NCBI RefSeq assembly: GCF_001411495.1
Contig: NZ_CP012982.1
Span: 2,976,001-3,040,000 of the forward strand
Direction: 5' to 3'
DNA length: 64,000 nt
Source of the DNA: Burkholderia cepacia ATCC 25416
GTDB taxonomy: Bacteria > Pseudomonadota > Gammaproteobacteria > Burkholderiales > Burkholderiaceae
The position numbers and the translations under genes are program-made. Within the stretch, counting starts at the first letter, position 1. Every line of letters begins with the position of its first letter. Positions 25,179 through 35,431 of the stretch are shown here, in pieces. The notes beneath the pieces are model-generated. The model searched no databases and was not told the origin of the DNA. It saw nothing but the letters and a program-made list of their open reading frames with translations.

Positions 25179-25613
25179 ATGACGGTATCTCTTCATTTTC
25201 CGGTTCGTACTTTGGCCGTTGCCGCGGCGCTGGTGGCGGCCGTGACCTGCAGCGCGCCGGCCATCGGCCAGACATCGACCGTACCCGCTGGTTCGGCTGC
25301 GGCGACGCCCGACAATGCGGTGCTGCTCACCGTCTTCCTGAAACACGATCAGTCGCGCCCGCTCGCCGAGCTGAACGCGCAATTGGCGAAGCAGGGGTTC
25401 TACAAGGCGTTTCCGCCGCCGGGCGTCGAAGTGGTGAGCTGGACCGTGACGATGGGGATCGGGCAGATCGTCGTGTTGCGGTTGCCGGCATCGCGGGTGC
25501 GCGAGGTCAATCGGGTGCTCGAAGACACGGCGTGGGGTGCGTATCGGACGGAGTTCTATCCGACTTACGACTACAAGGCGATCGGGTTGGGGGAGCATGA
25601 GCGGGCGAAGTGA
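25179..25613 (+). CDS. Small secreted protein of unknown function
   Basis: A 144-residue protein with a clear signal peptide (FPVRTLAVAAALVAAVTCSAPAIGQ, likely cleaved near residue 30). The mature part has one recognisable region, NAVLLTVFLKHDQSRPLAELNAQLAKQGFYKAFPPPGVEV, seemingly a ferredoxin-like or PII-like small domain, but I cannot name a family. ATG 25179 has GGAG eight bases upstream. It lies 79 bases after the LysR gene. Predicted periplasmic; no neighbour gives a functional clue. Confidence 0.7.
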   Translation: MTVSLHFPVRTLAVAAALVAAVTCSAPAIGQTSTVPAGSAAATPDNAVLLTVFLKHDQSRPLAELNAQLAKQGFYKAFPPPGVEVVSWTVTMGIGQIVVLRLPASRVREVNRVLEDTAWGAYRTEFYPTYDYKAIGLGEHERAK

Positions 25614-26067
25614 GGTTGAATATTCAAAACAGTCGCGTCAATGGAAATGCGCTGTTCTCGGTTACTGGAATGAGTCGTCATTTTTAAGATAATGCAGAGC
25701 TGGAGTTCTTTGCGGCGGAGAGGGTGGTTGTTTATTCCTCGAAAAAATACGAAGGCACACTCGGTATCCTGATAAAGCGGTTAAACGAAACATATTTTGA
25801 CTATTTCCTGTGTGACAGACCAGGGGCCGACGTTGGTGCGATTCGTACCTGACGTGAAAACGGTCGGGAAGCAATGCCAAGGAATTTTCGTCGATTCTGC
25901 GCTGGAGGAAGGGAATTAGCCGAAGATAAAAAATGCAATCAGACAAGTCTTAAGTTAGTGTGCTTCACATATTTACGACGCTTGGCAATTGTTCACATTC
26001 ATCCTATGGTTTCCTGACGGTTGATTTGCTAACGTTCATCGGATTAAAAAGACACCAATGTCGGACG
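25614..26067. other. AT-richer upstream region of the giant exoprotein
   Basis: About 450 bases with visibly lower GC than both flanks and no convincing gene. This region must hold the cdiA promoter. TTGACT at 25797 looks like a -35 box but no -10 box follows at 16-18 bases, so no promoter is called. The GC drop suggests the whole cdi locus entered by horizontal transfer. Confidence 0.5.
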
Positions 26068-29000
26068 ATGAACAAGAAGACCTACCGCCTGGTGTATTCC
26101 AGGCTCCGGGGAATGGTGATGGCGGTCGAAGAGACAGCTACTGCCGCGGGGAAAACCGAATCCGGTGAGAGCCGGGCCGGCCGGCGTTCGCGCGGCAGCT
26201 CGGGCTTGCTGATCGCGGTCGCGTCGCTGGCGGCCGTGCCTTCGTTTGCATCGGCGCAGATCGCGCCAGTGCCCGGCACCACCACCCACGTGATCCAGAC
26301 GCAGAACGGGCTGCCGCAGGTAAACATCGCGAAGCCGTCGGGTGCGGGCGTGTCGGTCAATACCTACAACCAGTTCGATGTTCAGAAAAACGGCGCGATC
26401 CTCAACAACTCGCCGACGCTCGTCAATACGCAGCAGGCCGGTTACATCAACGGGAATCCTAATTTCGGGCCCGGACAGTCGGCGCGGATCATCGTCAACC
26501 AAGTGAACAGCGCGAACCCGTCGCAGCTTCGCGGTTACGTCGAAGTCGCCGGAAATCGCGCGGAAGTGGTGCTGGCCAACCCGGCCGGCATCGTCGTCGA
26601 CGGCGGCGGCTTCATCAATACGTCGCGTGCCACGCTGACGACCGGACAGCCATATTACGGCGCGGACGGGTCGCTCGCCGGCTACAACGTCAATCGCGGT
26701 CTCGTCACCGTGCAGGGCGCGGGGCTCAATGCGACGAACGTCGACCAGGTCGACATCATTGCCCGCGCCATACAGGCAAATGCGGCGATTTACGCGAAGA
26801 ACCTGAATGTCGTCGCGGGTGCCAACCAGGTTGATCACGAAACGCTGACAGCGAAGCCGATCCAGGGCGACGGCGCCGCGCCTGGCGTCGCGATCGACGT
26901 CGGCCAGCTCGGCGGGATGTATAGCGAGCGGATTTATCTGGTCGGCACCGAAGGTGGCGTCGGCGTGCGTAACGCCGGCACGATCGCGGCCCAGGCCGGT
27001 GACATGACGCTGCAGTCGAACGGCCGGCTCGTGCTGACCGGGAAGACCACGGCGACTGGCAATCTCGCGATGTCGGCAGCGGGTGGTATCGACAACAGCG
27101 GCACGATCTATGCGGAGCAATCGGTATCGGCGAACACGGGGGCTGATCTCGTGAACAGCGGCACGTTCGCTGCGCAACAGAACGCGACGATTGCGGCGGG
27201 CTCGGTGAACTCGACCGGCACGCTCGGCGCGGGCGTGAGCAACGACGGCACCGTCGGGCACAGCGGCGACCTGAACGTCACGACATCGGGGCAACTGACG
27301 GCGACCAGTCAGAACCTGGCCGGCGGCAACGCGTCGCTCACCGGCGGTGGGGTGAATCTTGCCGGCAGCCAGACGGCTGCGAACGGCGCGCTCGCGTTGA
27401 ACGCGACGGCGGGCGACCTCAACCTGTCGGACGCGAAGACGAGTGCGCAGGGTGCCATTACGGCGAATGCGACCGGTACGCTTGTCAACGATCGCGGTAG
27501 CGTGTCGAGCGATAGCGGCATCACGCTCACGGGCGGCAACGTATCGAACCAGGGCGGCAAGGTGTCGGCGCAAGGGCCGCTGCTGGTGCAGGCAGCCGGG
27601 CAGCTCGCCAACCGGTCGGGCACACTCGTGTCGCAAGCTGCCGCGGAGGTGCGCGGCGGCTCGATCCTGAACAACCAGGGCACGATCCAGAGCGCCGCCG
27701 GGATGACGGTGGCCGGTGGGACGCTGGACAACTCGGGCGGGCGCGTTACGTCGCTGAATGGCGATGGGTTGTCGGTGACGACGACGGGACTGCTGACGAA
27801 TGCGGGCGGACCGACGGCGGATGGCGCGCAGGGCGGCGTGATAGGTGGCAACGGCGACGTCACGCTCCAGGCCGGTCAGTTGGTCAATCACGGTACGGTG
27901 ACCGCCCGGCAGGATATTCGCGCGACGAGCCAGTCGCTCGATAACGGCGGCGGCACGCTGTCGGCCGGGCGAAATGCGAACCTCGATGCAGGCGCAGCAC
28001 TGACGAACGCCGCCGGCAGTATCGCGGCGGGTCAGGTGGCGGCCATCAAGGCGATGTCGCTCGACAACGGTGGCGGATCCGTCAACGCGGCGCAACTGGC
28101 ACTGACTGCCGGCGATCTCGCGAACCGCGGCGGGTCGATCACGCAAACCGGCACGGGCGCCATGCTCGCGGCCGTCTCCGGGACGTTCGACAACACCGGC
28201 GGTACGCTGCAAACCAACAGCACCGACCTGAGCCTTTCGCCGACCGCACTGATCAACGACCAGGGCAAGATCGCGCACGCCGGCAGCGGCACGTTGTCGA
28301 TCGCGACCGGCACGCTGTCGAACAACGGCGGGCAGATCGCAACGAACGGTGCACTCGCGCTGCAAGCGGCCGCGCTGTCGAACCAGGCCGGCACCTTGAG
28401 TGCGCAGCGGCAGGCGTCCGTTGCCGTCCAGTCGCTGGACAATCGTGCGGGAGGTTACGTCGGAGCCGACAGCGTCACGCTGACTGCGCAAGACCGGATC
28501 GATAACGGCGGCGGCACGATCGAGGCGAACAACGGCCTGACGGTGGCGGCCGACAGTCTCGCGAACGACACGGGTTCGATCAAGAACATCGGTGCGAGCA
28601 GCCTGAGCGTGACCTCGACGAACGCGTTGTCGAACACGGCCGGCGGTACGATCGGCGGCAATGGCGACGTGTCGGTCCTGGCGGGCGGCATCGACAACTC
28701 GACCGGCTCGCTGTTGTCGGCGCAGGCGCTTACGCTAAAGTCGAACGGCGCGTTGACGAACACCGCCGGCCTGATTCAGGCCAACGGCCCCCTGGACGTT
28801 CACGCCCAGGGGGCGATCCGGAATACCGGCGGGCAGATCGAGGCGAACGATGCGACATCGACACTGGCGCTTTCCGGCAGCAGCATCGACAACAGTGATG
28901 GCCGGATCGTCAACGTCGGGACAGGTGCGACGACGATCGACGGAGGCGCATCGATCACGAACGGCAATGCGGCAGGCAAGCCCGGCGCGGGCGTGATAGG

Positions 29001-32000
29001 CGGCAACGGCGATGTGACGGTCACTGCACAATCGCTGACGAATACCCTGGGCGCCCAGATGCTGGCGGGCCGCGATCTGATGCTCGCCGTTGCCAACCGG
29101 CTCGACAATTCGAGCGGCGTGCTGTCCGCTGCGAACAATGCAACGCTGAACGGCCCGAACACGGTGCTCGTCAACCAGGCGGGGTCCATTCGCGCGAACG
29201 GCGCGCTAGGGCTGACCACCGCCTCGATAGACAACACGAACGGCAAGATCGGCAACGATGCAGGTAGCGGCGGCAGCGTGGCGTTGAATACCGGTGCGCT
29301 GGTCAACCAAGGCGGCGCGATCGGCAGCGACCGGGACCTGACGCTGACGGCCGGCTCGCTGAGCGGCGACGGGTCGGTCGTCGCCGGCCGTAACGGCAGT
29401 GTGTCGCTCGCAAGCGATTACACGCATACCGCCGCGAACAAACTGCACGCGAACGGCGATCTGACGTTCTCGACGTCGGGCAAGCTGACGAACCAGGGCA
29501 AGCTCGACGCCAATGGTGCGCTAACCGTCAACGCAGCCAATGTCGACAACCAGGCGGGCGCCGATCTGAATTCGGCGAACACGACCGTCAATGCGAACGG
29601 TGGAACGGTCGACAACGCGGGCCGAATCGAGGGCGACACGGTCACGACGAACAGCGCGACGCTGAACAACACGGCGACGATCATCGGCCGCGACGTCACG
29701 CTGAATGCTGGCGTCATTTCGAATGCCGGGGCAGCGGCCGTGATCGCTGCAGCCAATCGGGCGAACCTGTATGCGTCGAACCGGTTGTCGAACACCGGCG
29801 GGGCGAGCATCTTCAGTGTCGGCGACATCAACATCGCGGCGAACGACCAGCGAGACGCCGATGGGTTCCTCGTCAATCGCGCGCCGACGGTGTTGAACGA
29901 CCAGTCGTCGATCGAGGCGCTGGGCAGCGTCGAACTGGCGGCCGATACGTTCACGAACACGCGCCCGGCTCCCGTGGTCGACACCGAGACGACCAGCGTC
30001 GACAAGAAGCATGAGACGAAGCGCAGCAAGTACATCGGTTGCCCGACCGGAAACGCGGCGCCGAATCACGGTGTTTGCTCCGATGCGACGTGGCGCGGGC
30101 CGTACAAGACGCCGCAGACCGCGACGTATTCGAGCAGCCAGTTCGTCTCCAGCACAAACGGCGACAATGCGGTCGATCGCGTGCTCGTCGTCAACGTCAA
30201 CGGCCAGCCGCAGACGATCTACTACAACACGCTGACCGACAACGGCAACGGGACGTTCACGGCTGTCTACTGGGACGGCTACGACCCGCATGTCAACTAC
30301 GATCCCGCCAGCGAATACGCGACCCGCAGCGACGGCCACAATGGCTACCAGCGCGTCGAGATCGCGCGCGACACCACGACGACGATCCGGCAGGACAAGG
30401 TAACGAGCCAGGCGCAGCAGGCGCAACTCGTCGCCGGCGGCAACATCGTCATGAAGAACGTGGGCACGATCAACAACGAGTACAGTGCGATCTCGGCAGG
30501 CCGGTCGATCAAGATCGGCGATACGGACGTTGCCGGAAGCGCAGGCTCGGGCGGCTACGGCGGCACGACGGTCAATAACGTCGGGCAGACGCTGTATCAG
30601 CACCAGCGGGACGACATCGTCTCCACTTATGCGTGGAACGAGAACACCAGTTCGGACGTCGGCACGATCGTGCAGCCGTCGCGGGTGTACGCGCCGGTCG
30701 CGATCGGCAATACCGGCGGCACGATCGTCGCGAACCAGTCGATCAACATCGACGCGAAGGACGTGAACAACCGCAACGTCGCAGCGGAAAACTCGGCGAC
30801 GGGCGCGACCGGCGGCACGCTCGGCGCGAACCAGGCCAATGGCGGTGTGACCGGCACCGGGCAGTCGAAGGTCGGCCCCGCGACCGGGCAGAAGCCGGTC
30901 GACGCAGTGCAGTCAGTGGTGAACCCGACCGGCGTACTGCCCGACCTGAAGCTGCCGACGAGCGGCCTGTACTCGATCAATCCGGCACCCGGGCAGCCGT
31001 ATCTGATCGTCACCGACCCGCGCCTTACGAGCTACACGAACTTCATCTCGAGCGATTACATGCTCGGCCAGCTCAACCTGAATCCGGCGAGCATCGAGAA
31101 GCGTCTCGGCGACGGCATGTATGAACAGCAGATGGTGCGCAACCAGATCACGCAATTGACCGGGCGCACGTTCCTGCCGGGCTATGCGAGCGCCGAGGAC
31201 GAGTATCGCGCGCTGATGACCAGTGGCGCGAATTACGCGAAGCAGTTCGGCATGGTGCCGGGGATGGCGCTGTCCGCCGCGCAGATGGATGCGCTGACGA
31301 GCGACATCGTGTGGCTCGTGAACCAGACCGTGACGCTGCCGGACGGAAGTACGACGCAGGTGCTCGCGCCGGTCGTTTATCTGGCGAAGACGCACGCGAA
31401 CGATCTTCAACCGACCGGCGCGCTGATCGTGGCCGACGACGTCGAGATCCGCGCAGCCGGCAGCACGACGAACAGCGGCGTGATCAAGGGCGGCACGAAG
31501 ACGGTCGTGACTGCGACGGACATCCTGAATCGCGGCGGCACGATTGCAAGCAGCGGGACGAACGGCACGACGGTGGTGTCGGCGAGCAACGACGTCGTGA
31601 ACGCGTCGGGGCAGATTACCGGCAACCGGGTGGCGGTGCTGGCCGGGCGGGATGTGGCCAATACGACGCTGGTGGATACGGTCGGCGTGAGCGGGGCAGC
31701 CGGCGCGAGCAAGGTGAGCCAGAGCCTGATCGGCCAGCAAGGAACGATCGCGTCGACGGGAGATCTCGCCGTGCAAGCCGGGCGGGATCTGTCGATTCAT
31801 GGCGCGAATCTTTCGGCGGGCGGTGATGCGCTCGTGATGGCCGGGCACGATATCAACGTCGATACGGTTCGGTCGAAGACGGATCAGTCGTTGTATCTGA
31901 ACGACCAGCATCATTGGGAAGAGTCGACGACGACGCATGTGACGAGCGGTGTCGGCGCGGGCGGCAACCTGACGATGCAAAGCGGCAACGATGCGTCGTT

Positions 32001-35000
32001 CAAGGGAGCGACCGTGACGGCCGGGAGGGATCTGTCGGTCGTGGCGGGTGGAAATCTGGCGGCGAAGGCGGTAACCGACGAGCATCAACTGAACAACGTC
32101 GCGGTCGACGGCCGTGCGCGCAAGGAGGTCGATCGCACATACGATCAGCAGGCTGTCGGGACGACCTTCAGTGCCGGCCGGAATGCCACCCTCGGGGCAG
32201 TCAACCGGACTGACGCGACCAAGGGCAATGTGACGTTGACCGGTTCGTCGGTGACAGCCGGTACGAACGCAGAGACGCCTGGCGGCGTGACGATCGCGGC
32301 GTCCAGGGACGTGACAATCACCGAAGCCCGCGAAGAGCACGACAGCTATCAGAACGTGCAGGTCAAGCGCGGCAGTTTCGTGTCGGGTACGGCGACAAAG
32401 GAATCGCACGATACGCGCGCGAATATCGGCGTGGCGAGCACGGTGTCCGGCGACACGGTGCAGATCCAGGCGGGCAGGGATCTCACGGTTCAGGGCAGCA
32501 ACATCGTCGGCACGAATGGTGTAAAGCTTGGCGCAGCGAACAACGTCGCGATCGGGACTTCTCAGGATACCGTCCAGTCGGCGAACAGCTACGAGAAGAA
32601 AGAATCCGGGTTCATGTCGAACGGCGGGTTGTCCGTGTCGGTCGGCACGCGTTCGATGTCGGATCAGCAGCATTCGACAGACGTTAGTAACACGGGCAGC
32701 ATGGTCGGTTCGCTGAACGGGAATCTGACGGTCGCGGCGGGCAACGACCTGCACGTAATTGGTAGCGCGCTGCACGCGGGCAATGACGTGAACCTCGCCG
32801 GTAAGACCGTCAAGATCGATGCCGCGACCGATACGACGAATTTTGCGGAGCAACAGCAGTTCCGCCAATCCGGATTGACGGTCGGCGTGACGAATCCGGT
32901 TGTCGCTGCGGTACAGACGGGCCGGCAAATGGCGAACGCGGCGCAGAGCGTGGGCGGCGATCCGCGCCTGCTTGCGCTTGCGGCGGCCACAACGGGGCTT
33001 GCGGCGAAGAATACCTATGACGCGGTGAAATCGGTCGGTGGCAATCCGGTGACGGCGGCGGCCAGTGTCGGTATCAACGTATCGGTTGGGGCGAGCAAGA
33101 GCGACAGCCAGACGCAGGCACAGTCGAGCACGGCGGTGGGGAGCACGGTGTCGGCGGGTCGGAATGTGACGATCGCGGCGGCTGGTGCCGGCAAGGACAG
33201 CAATATCGACGTGATCGGCAGCACGATCTCGGCGGGCAGGAACACGATGCTCGCCGCCGAAGGCGATGTGAATCTTCAAGCGGCTCGGAATACGAGCAGT
33301 CAGCACAGTACGAATAGTGGGTCGAGCGCTTCGGTGGGTGTTTCGTTCACCGTTGGCGCAAAGACTGGGGTTGCGCTCACGGCAGGAGTGGCAGGGAATC
33401 GTGGTAACGCTGACGGTGATTCGTCGACGTGGACGAATACGCACGTAACCGCAGGCAACCAACTCACCATTCAGTCGGGTGGAGATACGAATCTGAAGGG
33501 CGCGGTTGCATCCGGCAAGCAGGTGGTTGCGGACGTTGGCGGCAACCTGAATATTGAAAGCCTGCAGGATAAGGATCGCTACGATTCGAAGCAGCAGAAC
33601 GCGGGCGTATCGATGAGCGTGTGTCCCCCGCCGTGCGTATCGAGCGTGGCGGGCAATGTTGGCCAGACGAAGATGAGCAGCGACTACGCCAGCGTGACCG
33701 AGCAATCGGGGATCAAGGCGGGCGATGGCGGTTTCCAGGTCGATGTGAAGGGCAATACCGATCTCAAGGGCGGCGTAATCGCGAGCAGCGACAAGGCTGT
33801 GCTGGACGGTGTGAACAGTCTGACTACGGCGACGCTGACGCATAGCGATATCGAAAATCATGCGTCGTACGATGCGTCGCAAGTTGCGCTGAGCGGTGGC
33901 TACAGCTTTGGTGGGGATAGCGGTTCGGGGGGCAGCAAGAGCGGCATCGGCAAGGATCAGAAGGGCAAGACCGATAACGTGAACCCGGTTGCAGGGACCG
34001 AATTGCCGAAGGGGAATGGTGGGCTCGCGGTTGCGCCTTCGGTTGCATTGAGCGCATCGGGCGACGCGAATTCGACCACGCGAAGCGGGATAAGCGGCGG
34101 CGCGTTGACGATTCGTGACGATTCAGCGCAACAGCAACTCACCGGTCAGTCCGCCGCTGAGACTGTGGCGAGCATCAATCGGGATACGTCAGATACCGGC
34201 GGCGCACTTGCGCCGATCTTCGACAAGGGGAAAATTCAGGCCGGGTTCGACATCACGAGTCAGTTCATCAATCAGGTCGGGACGTTTGTTACGAATCGTG
34301 CTGCGGAAGCCGATGCGGCGAACGTAGCCGCGAGTGACCCGAAGTTGACGCCGGATCAACGCGCGGCAGCGCAGAAGCATGCTGACGAACTGAACGCCAA
34401 TTGGGGGCCGAGTGGTACTTATCGTCAAGTCCTGACAGCCTTGTCGGTGGCTGCGGGCGGCAATGTTACGGGGGGCGTTGGTCAATTCGCACAGAACGCT
34501 ACGATTGCCTACCTGCAGGAACTCGGCGCGAATCAAGTGAAGCAGATTGCTGACAACCTTGGCAGCGAAGAGGCTCGTGCCGGTCTTCACGCGATTGTCG
34601 GATGTGCGGGCGCAGCTGCCAGCAGCCAGAGTTGCGGTACGGCTGCAATGGGAGCGGCAACGAGTTCGGTACTGGGAAGTTTGCTCGCGCCGTCAGGCAA
34701 TTTGTCGGCATCGGAGCGTGAAGCGCGTGACAGTTTGGTGTCTAGTCTGGTTGCGGGGATTGCCGCGCTATCGAATCAGGATGTTGCAACCGCGACCGGC
34801 GCAGGCAAGATTGAGGCTGAGAATAATCAACTCTCGCTTCCGGGCGGCAAGCAGCAAAATCCGGTAGTAGTGGATCTGGTAAGCAAATACTGTAGTGCCA
34901 CTGCGCCGTGTTCGGATGCCAAATTAAAAGAGATACTCAAGGCGCAGGCAGAGTTATCTCAGGAAGTCAATAAGCATGCGACGAACGCAGTAATTGCGGG

Positions 35001-35427
35001 AGGCTCTTTCGCTGCAATTGCAGGTGCTGTAATTGCAGGCCCTGGGGTGATCGAGGCATATAAGGCTGGGCAGGCAGCATATTCGTTGACTACTGGGGCT
35101 TTAACTGGTGCGGCGGTGTCTGGAGGATTTTATACAATTCCTGCTTTTGTGAAATCGGATTTCTCGTCGACTCAGGCGTTTTATGAGTCATTTGGTCGGA
35201 ATTTTTCGCCGATTGGATTTGGTGTTGCTGCAACGGTTGGGGCGTATAATAGCATTTTGACCGTATCGATGCTTAACTGGGCAGGTGTTGCAAACTCACT
35301 CAAGAGTTTTGGGGCAATTCCTGGTTTTGTTATAAATGCCAATAAGCTTGCGATAAGTCAGACTGTGGGGCGAGCGGCTCAGGCCGCGGCTCAGCCTGAA
35401 AATGCGTTGCAGAAACAAAAGGAGTAG
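26068..35427 (+). CDS. cdiA: CdiA/FhaB-type contact-dependent inhibition exoprotein
   Basis: A 3119-residue TpsA effector. ATG 26068 is fixed by the extended signal peptide (ESPR) starting MNKKTYRLVYSRLRGMVMA, with cleavage near residue 63 (PSFASA). The TPS secretion domain (about 64-310) has NPNF (130-133) and NPAGI (171-175), variants of NPNL and NPNGI. Long haemagglutinin-type beta-helix repeats follow (about 320-1290). A non-repetitive block (about 1295-1785) with two cysteines fits a receptor-binding domain. More repeats run to about 2790. A pretoxin region ends in AENN (2917-2920), a variant of VENN. The last 199 residues form a hydrophobic, Gly/Ala-rich toxin domain of no family I recognise. 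GC falls sharply from about 34850. The export partner is the TpsB at 39326. The neighbouring gene at 35432 is the likely immunity gene. Confidence 0.92.
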   Translation: MNKKTYRLVYSRLRGMVMAVEETATAAGKTESGESRAGRRSRGSSGLLIAVASLAAVPSFASAQIAPVPGTTTHVIQTQNGLPQVNIAKPSGAGVSVNTYNQFDVQKNGAILNNSPTLVNTQQAGYINGNPNFGPGQSARIIVNQVNSANPSQLRGYVEVAGNRAEVVLANPAGIVVDGGGFINTSRATLTTGQPYYGADGSLAGYNVNRGLVTVQGAGLNATNVDQVDIIARAIQANAAIYAKNLNVVAGANQVDHETLTAKPIQGDGAAPGVAIDVGQLGGMYSERIYLVGTEGGVGVRNAGTIAAQAGDMTLQSNGRLVLTGKTTATGNLAMSAAGGIDNSGTIYAEQSVSANTGADLVNSGTFAAQQNATIAAGSVNSTGTLGAGVSNDGTVGHSGDLNVTTSGQLTATSQNLAGGNASLTGGGVNLAGSQTAANGALALNATAGDLNLSDAKTSAQGAITANATGTLVNDRGSVSSDSGITLTGGNVSNQGGKVSAQGPLLVQAAGQLANRSGTLVSQAAAEVRGGSILNNQGTIQSAAGMTVAGGTLDNSGGRVTSLNGDGLSVTTTGLLTNAGGPTADGAQGGVIGGNGDVTLQAGQLVNHGTVTARQDIRATSQSLDNGGGTLSAGRNANLDAGAALTNAAGSIAAGQVAAIKAMSLDNGGGSVNAAQLALTAGDLANRGGSITQTGTGAMLAAVSGTFDNTGGTLQTNSTDLSLSPTALINDQGKIAHAGSGTLSIATGTLSNNGGQIATNGALALQAAALSNQAGTLSAQRQASVAVQSLDNRAGGYVGADSVTLTAQDRIDNGGGTIEANNGLTVAADSLANDTGSIKNIGASSLSVTSTNALSNTAGGTIGGNGDVSVLAGGIDNSTGSLLSAQALTLKSNGALTNTAGLIQANGPLDVHAQGAIRNTGGQIEANDATSTLALSGSSIDNSDGRIVNVGTGATTIDGGASITNGNAAGKPGAGVIGGNGDVTVTAQSLTNTLGAQMLAGRDLMLAVANRLDNSSGVLSAANNATLNGPNTVLVNQAGSIRANGALGLTTASIDNTNGKIGNDAGSGGSVALNTGALVNQGGAIGSDRDLTLTAGSLSGDGSVVAGRNGSVSLASDYTHTAANKLHANGDLTFSTSGKLTNQGKLDANGALTVNAANVDNQAGADLNSANTTVNANGGTVDNAGRIEGDTVTTNSATLNNTATIIGRDVTLNAGVISNAGAAAVIAAANRANLYASNRLSNTGGASIFSVGDINIAANDQRDADGFLVNRAPTVLNDQSSIEALGSVELAADTFTNTRPAPVVDTETTSVDKKHETKRSKYIGCPTGNAAPNHGVCSDATWRGPYKTPQTATYSSSQFVSSTNGDNAVDRVLVVNVNGQPQTIYYNTLTDNGNGTFTAVYWDGYDPHVNYDPASEYATRSDGHNGYQRVEIARDTTTTIRQDKVTSQAQQAQLVAGGNIVMKNVGTINNEYSAISAGRSIKIGDTDVAGSAGSGGYGGTTVNNVGQTLYQHQRDDIVSTYAWNENTSSDVGTIVQPSRVYAPVAIGNTGGTIVANQSINIDAKDVNNRNVAAENSATGATGGTLGANQANGGVTGTGQSKVGPATGQKPVDAVQSVVNPTGVLPDLKLPTSGLYSINPAPGQPYLIVTDPRLTSYTNFISSDYMLGQLNLNPASIEKRLGDGMYEQQMVRNQITQLTGRTFLPGYASAEDEYRALMTSGANYAKQFGMVPGMALSAAQMDALTSDIVWLVNQTVTLPDGSTTQVLAPVVYLAKTHANDLQPTGALIVADDVEIRAAGSTTNSGVIKGGTKTVVTATDILNRGGTIASSGTNGTTVVSASNDVVNASGQITGNRVAVLAGRDVANTTLVDTVGVSGAAGASKVSQSLIGQQGTIASTGDLAVQAGRDLSIHGANLSAGGDALVMAGHDINVDTVRSKTDQSLYLNDQHHWEESTTTHVTSGVGAGGNLTMQSGNDASFKGATVTAGRDLSVVAGGNLAAKAVTDEHQLNNVAVDGRARKEVDRTYDQQAVGTTFSAGRNATLGAVNRTDATKGNVTLTGSSVTAGTNAETPGGVTIAASRDVTITEAREEHDSYQNVQVKRGSFVSGTATKESHDTRANIGVASTVSGDTVQIQAGRDLTVQGSNIVGTNGVKLGAANNVAIGTSQDTVQSANSYEKKESGFMSNGGLSVSVGTRSMSDQQHSTDVSNTGSMVGSLNGNLTVAAGNDLHVIGSALHAGNDVNLAGKTVKIDAATDTTNFAEQQQFRQSGLTVGVTNPVVAAVQTGRQMANAAQSVGGDPRLLALAAATTGLAAKNTYDAVKSVGGNPVTAAASVGINVSVGASKSDSQTQAQSSTAVGSTVSAGRNVTIAAAGAGKDSNIDVIGSTISAGRNTMLAAEGDVNLQAARNTSSQHSTNSGSSASVGVSFTVGAKTGVALTAGVAGNRGNADGDSSTWTNTHVTAGNQLTIQSGGDTNLKGAVASGKQVVADVGGNLNIESLQDKDRYDSKQQNAGVSMSVCPPPCVSSVAGNVGQTKMSSDYASVTEQSGIKAGDGGFQVDVKGNTDLKGGVIASSDKAVLDGVNSLTTATLTHSDIENHASYDASQVALSGGYSFGGDSGSGGSKSGIGKDQKGKTDNVNPVAGTELPKGNGGLAVAPSVALSASGDANSTTRSGISGGALTIRDDSAQQQLTGQSAAETVASINRDTSDTGGALAPIFDKGKIQAGFDITSQFINQVGTFVTNRAAEADAANVAASDPKLTPDQRAAAQKHADELNANWGPSGTYRQVLTALSVAAGGNVTGGVGQFAQNATIAYLQELGANQVKQIADNLGSEEARAGLHAIVGCAGAAASSQSCGTAAMGAATSSVLGSLLAPSGNLSASEREARDSLVSSLVAGIAALSNQDVATATGAGKIEAENNQLSLPGGKQQNPVVVDLVSKYCSATAPCSDAKLKEILKAQAELSQEVNKHATNAVIAGGSFAAIAGAVIAGPGVIEAYKAGQAAYSLTTGALTGAAVSGGFYTIPAFVKSDFSSTQAFYESFGRNFSPIGFGVAATVGAYNSILTVSMLNWAGVANSLKSFGAIPGFVINANKLAISQTVGRAAQAAAQPENALQKQKE

Positions 35428-35431
35428 ATCA

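Noticed and set aside
25797..25802. TTGACT as a -35 box for cdiA
   Set aside because: No acceptable -10 hexamer lies 16-18 bases downstream.
26044..33882. Two long open frames on the minus strand inside cdiA (26044-28491 and 30913-33882)
   Set aside because: They are antisense mirrors of a repetitive high-GC gene, rich in Arg and Ala, without ribosome binding sites or any family pattern.
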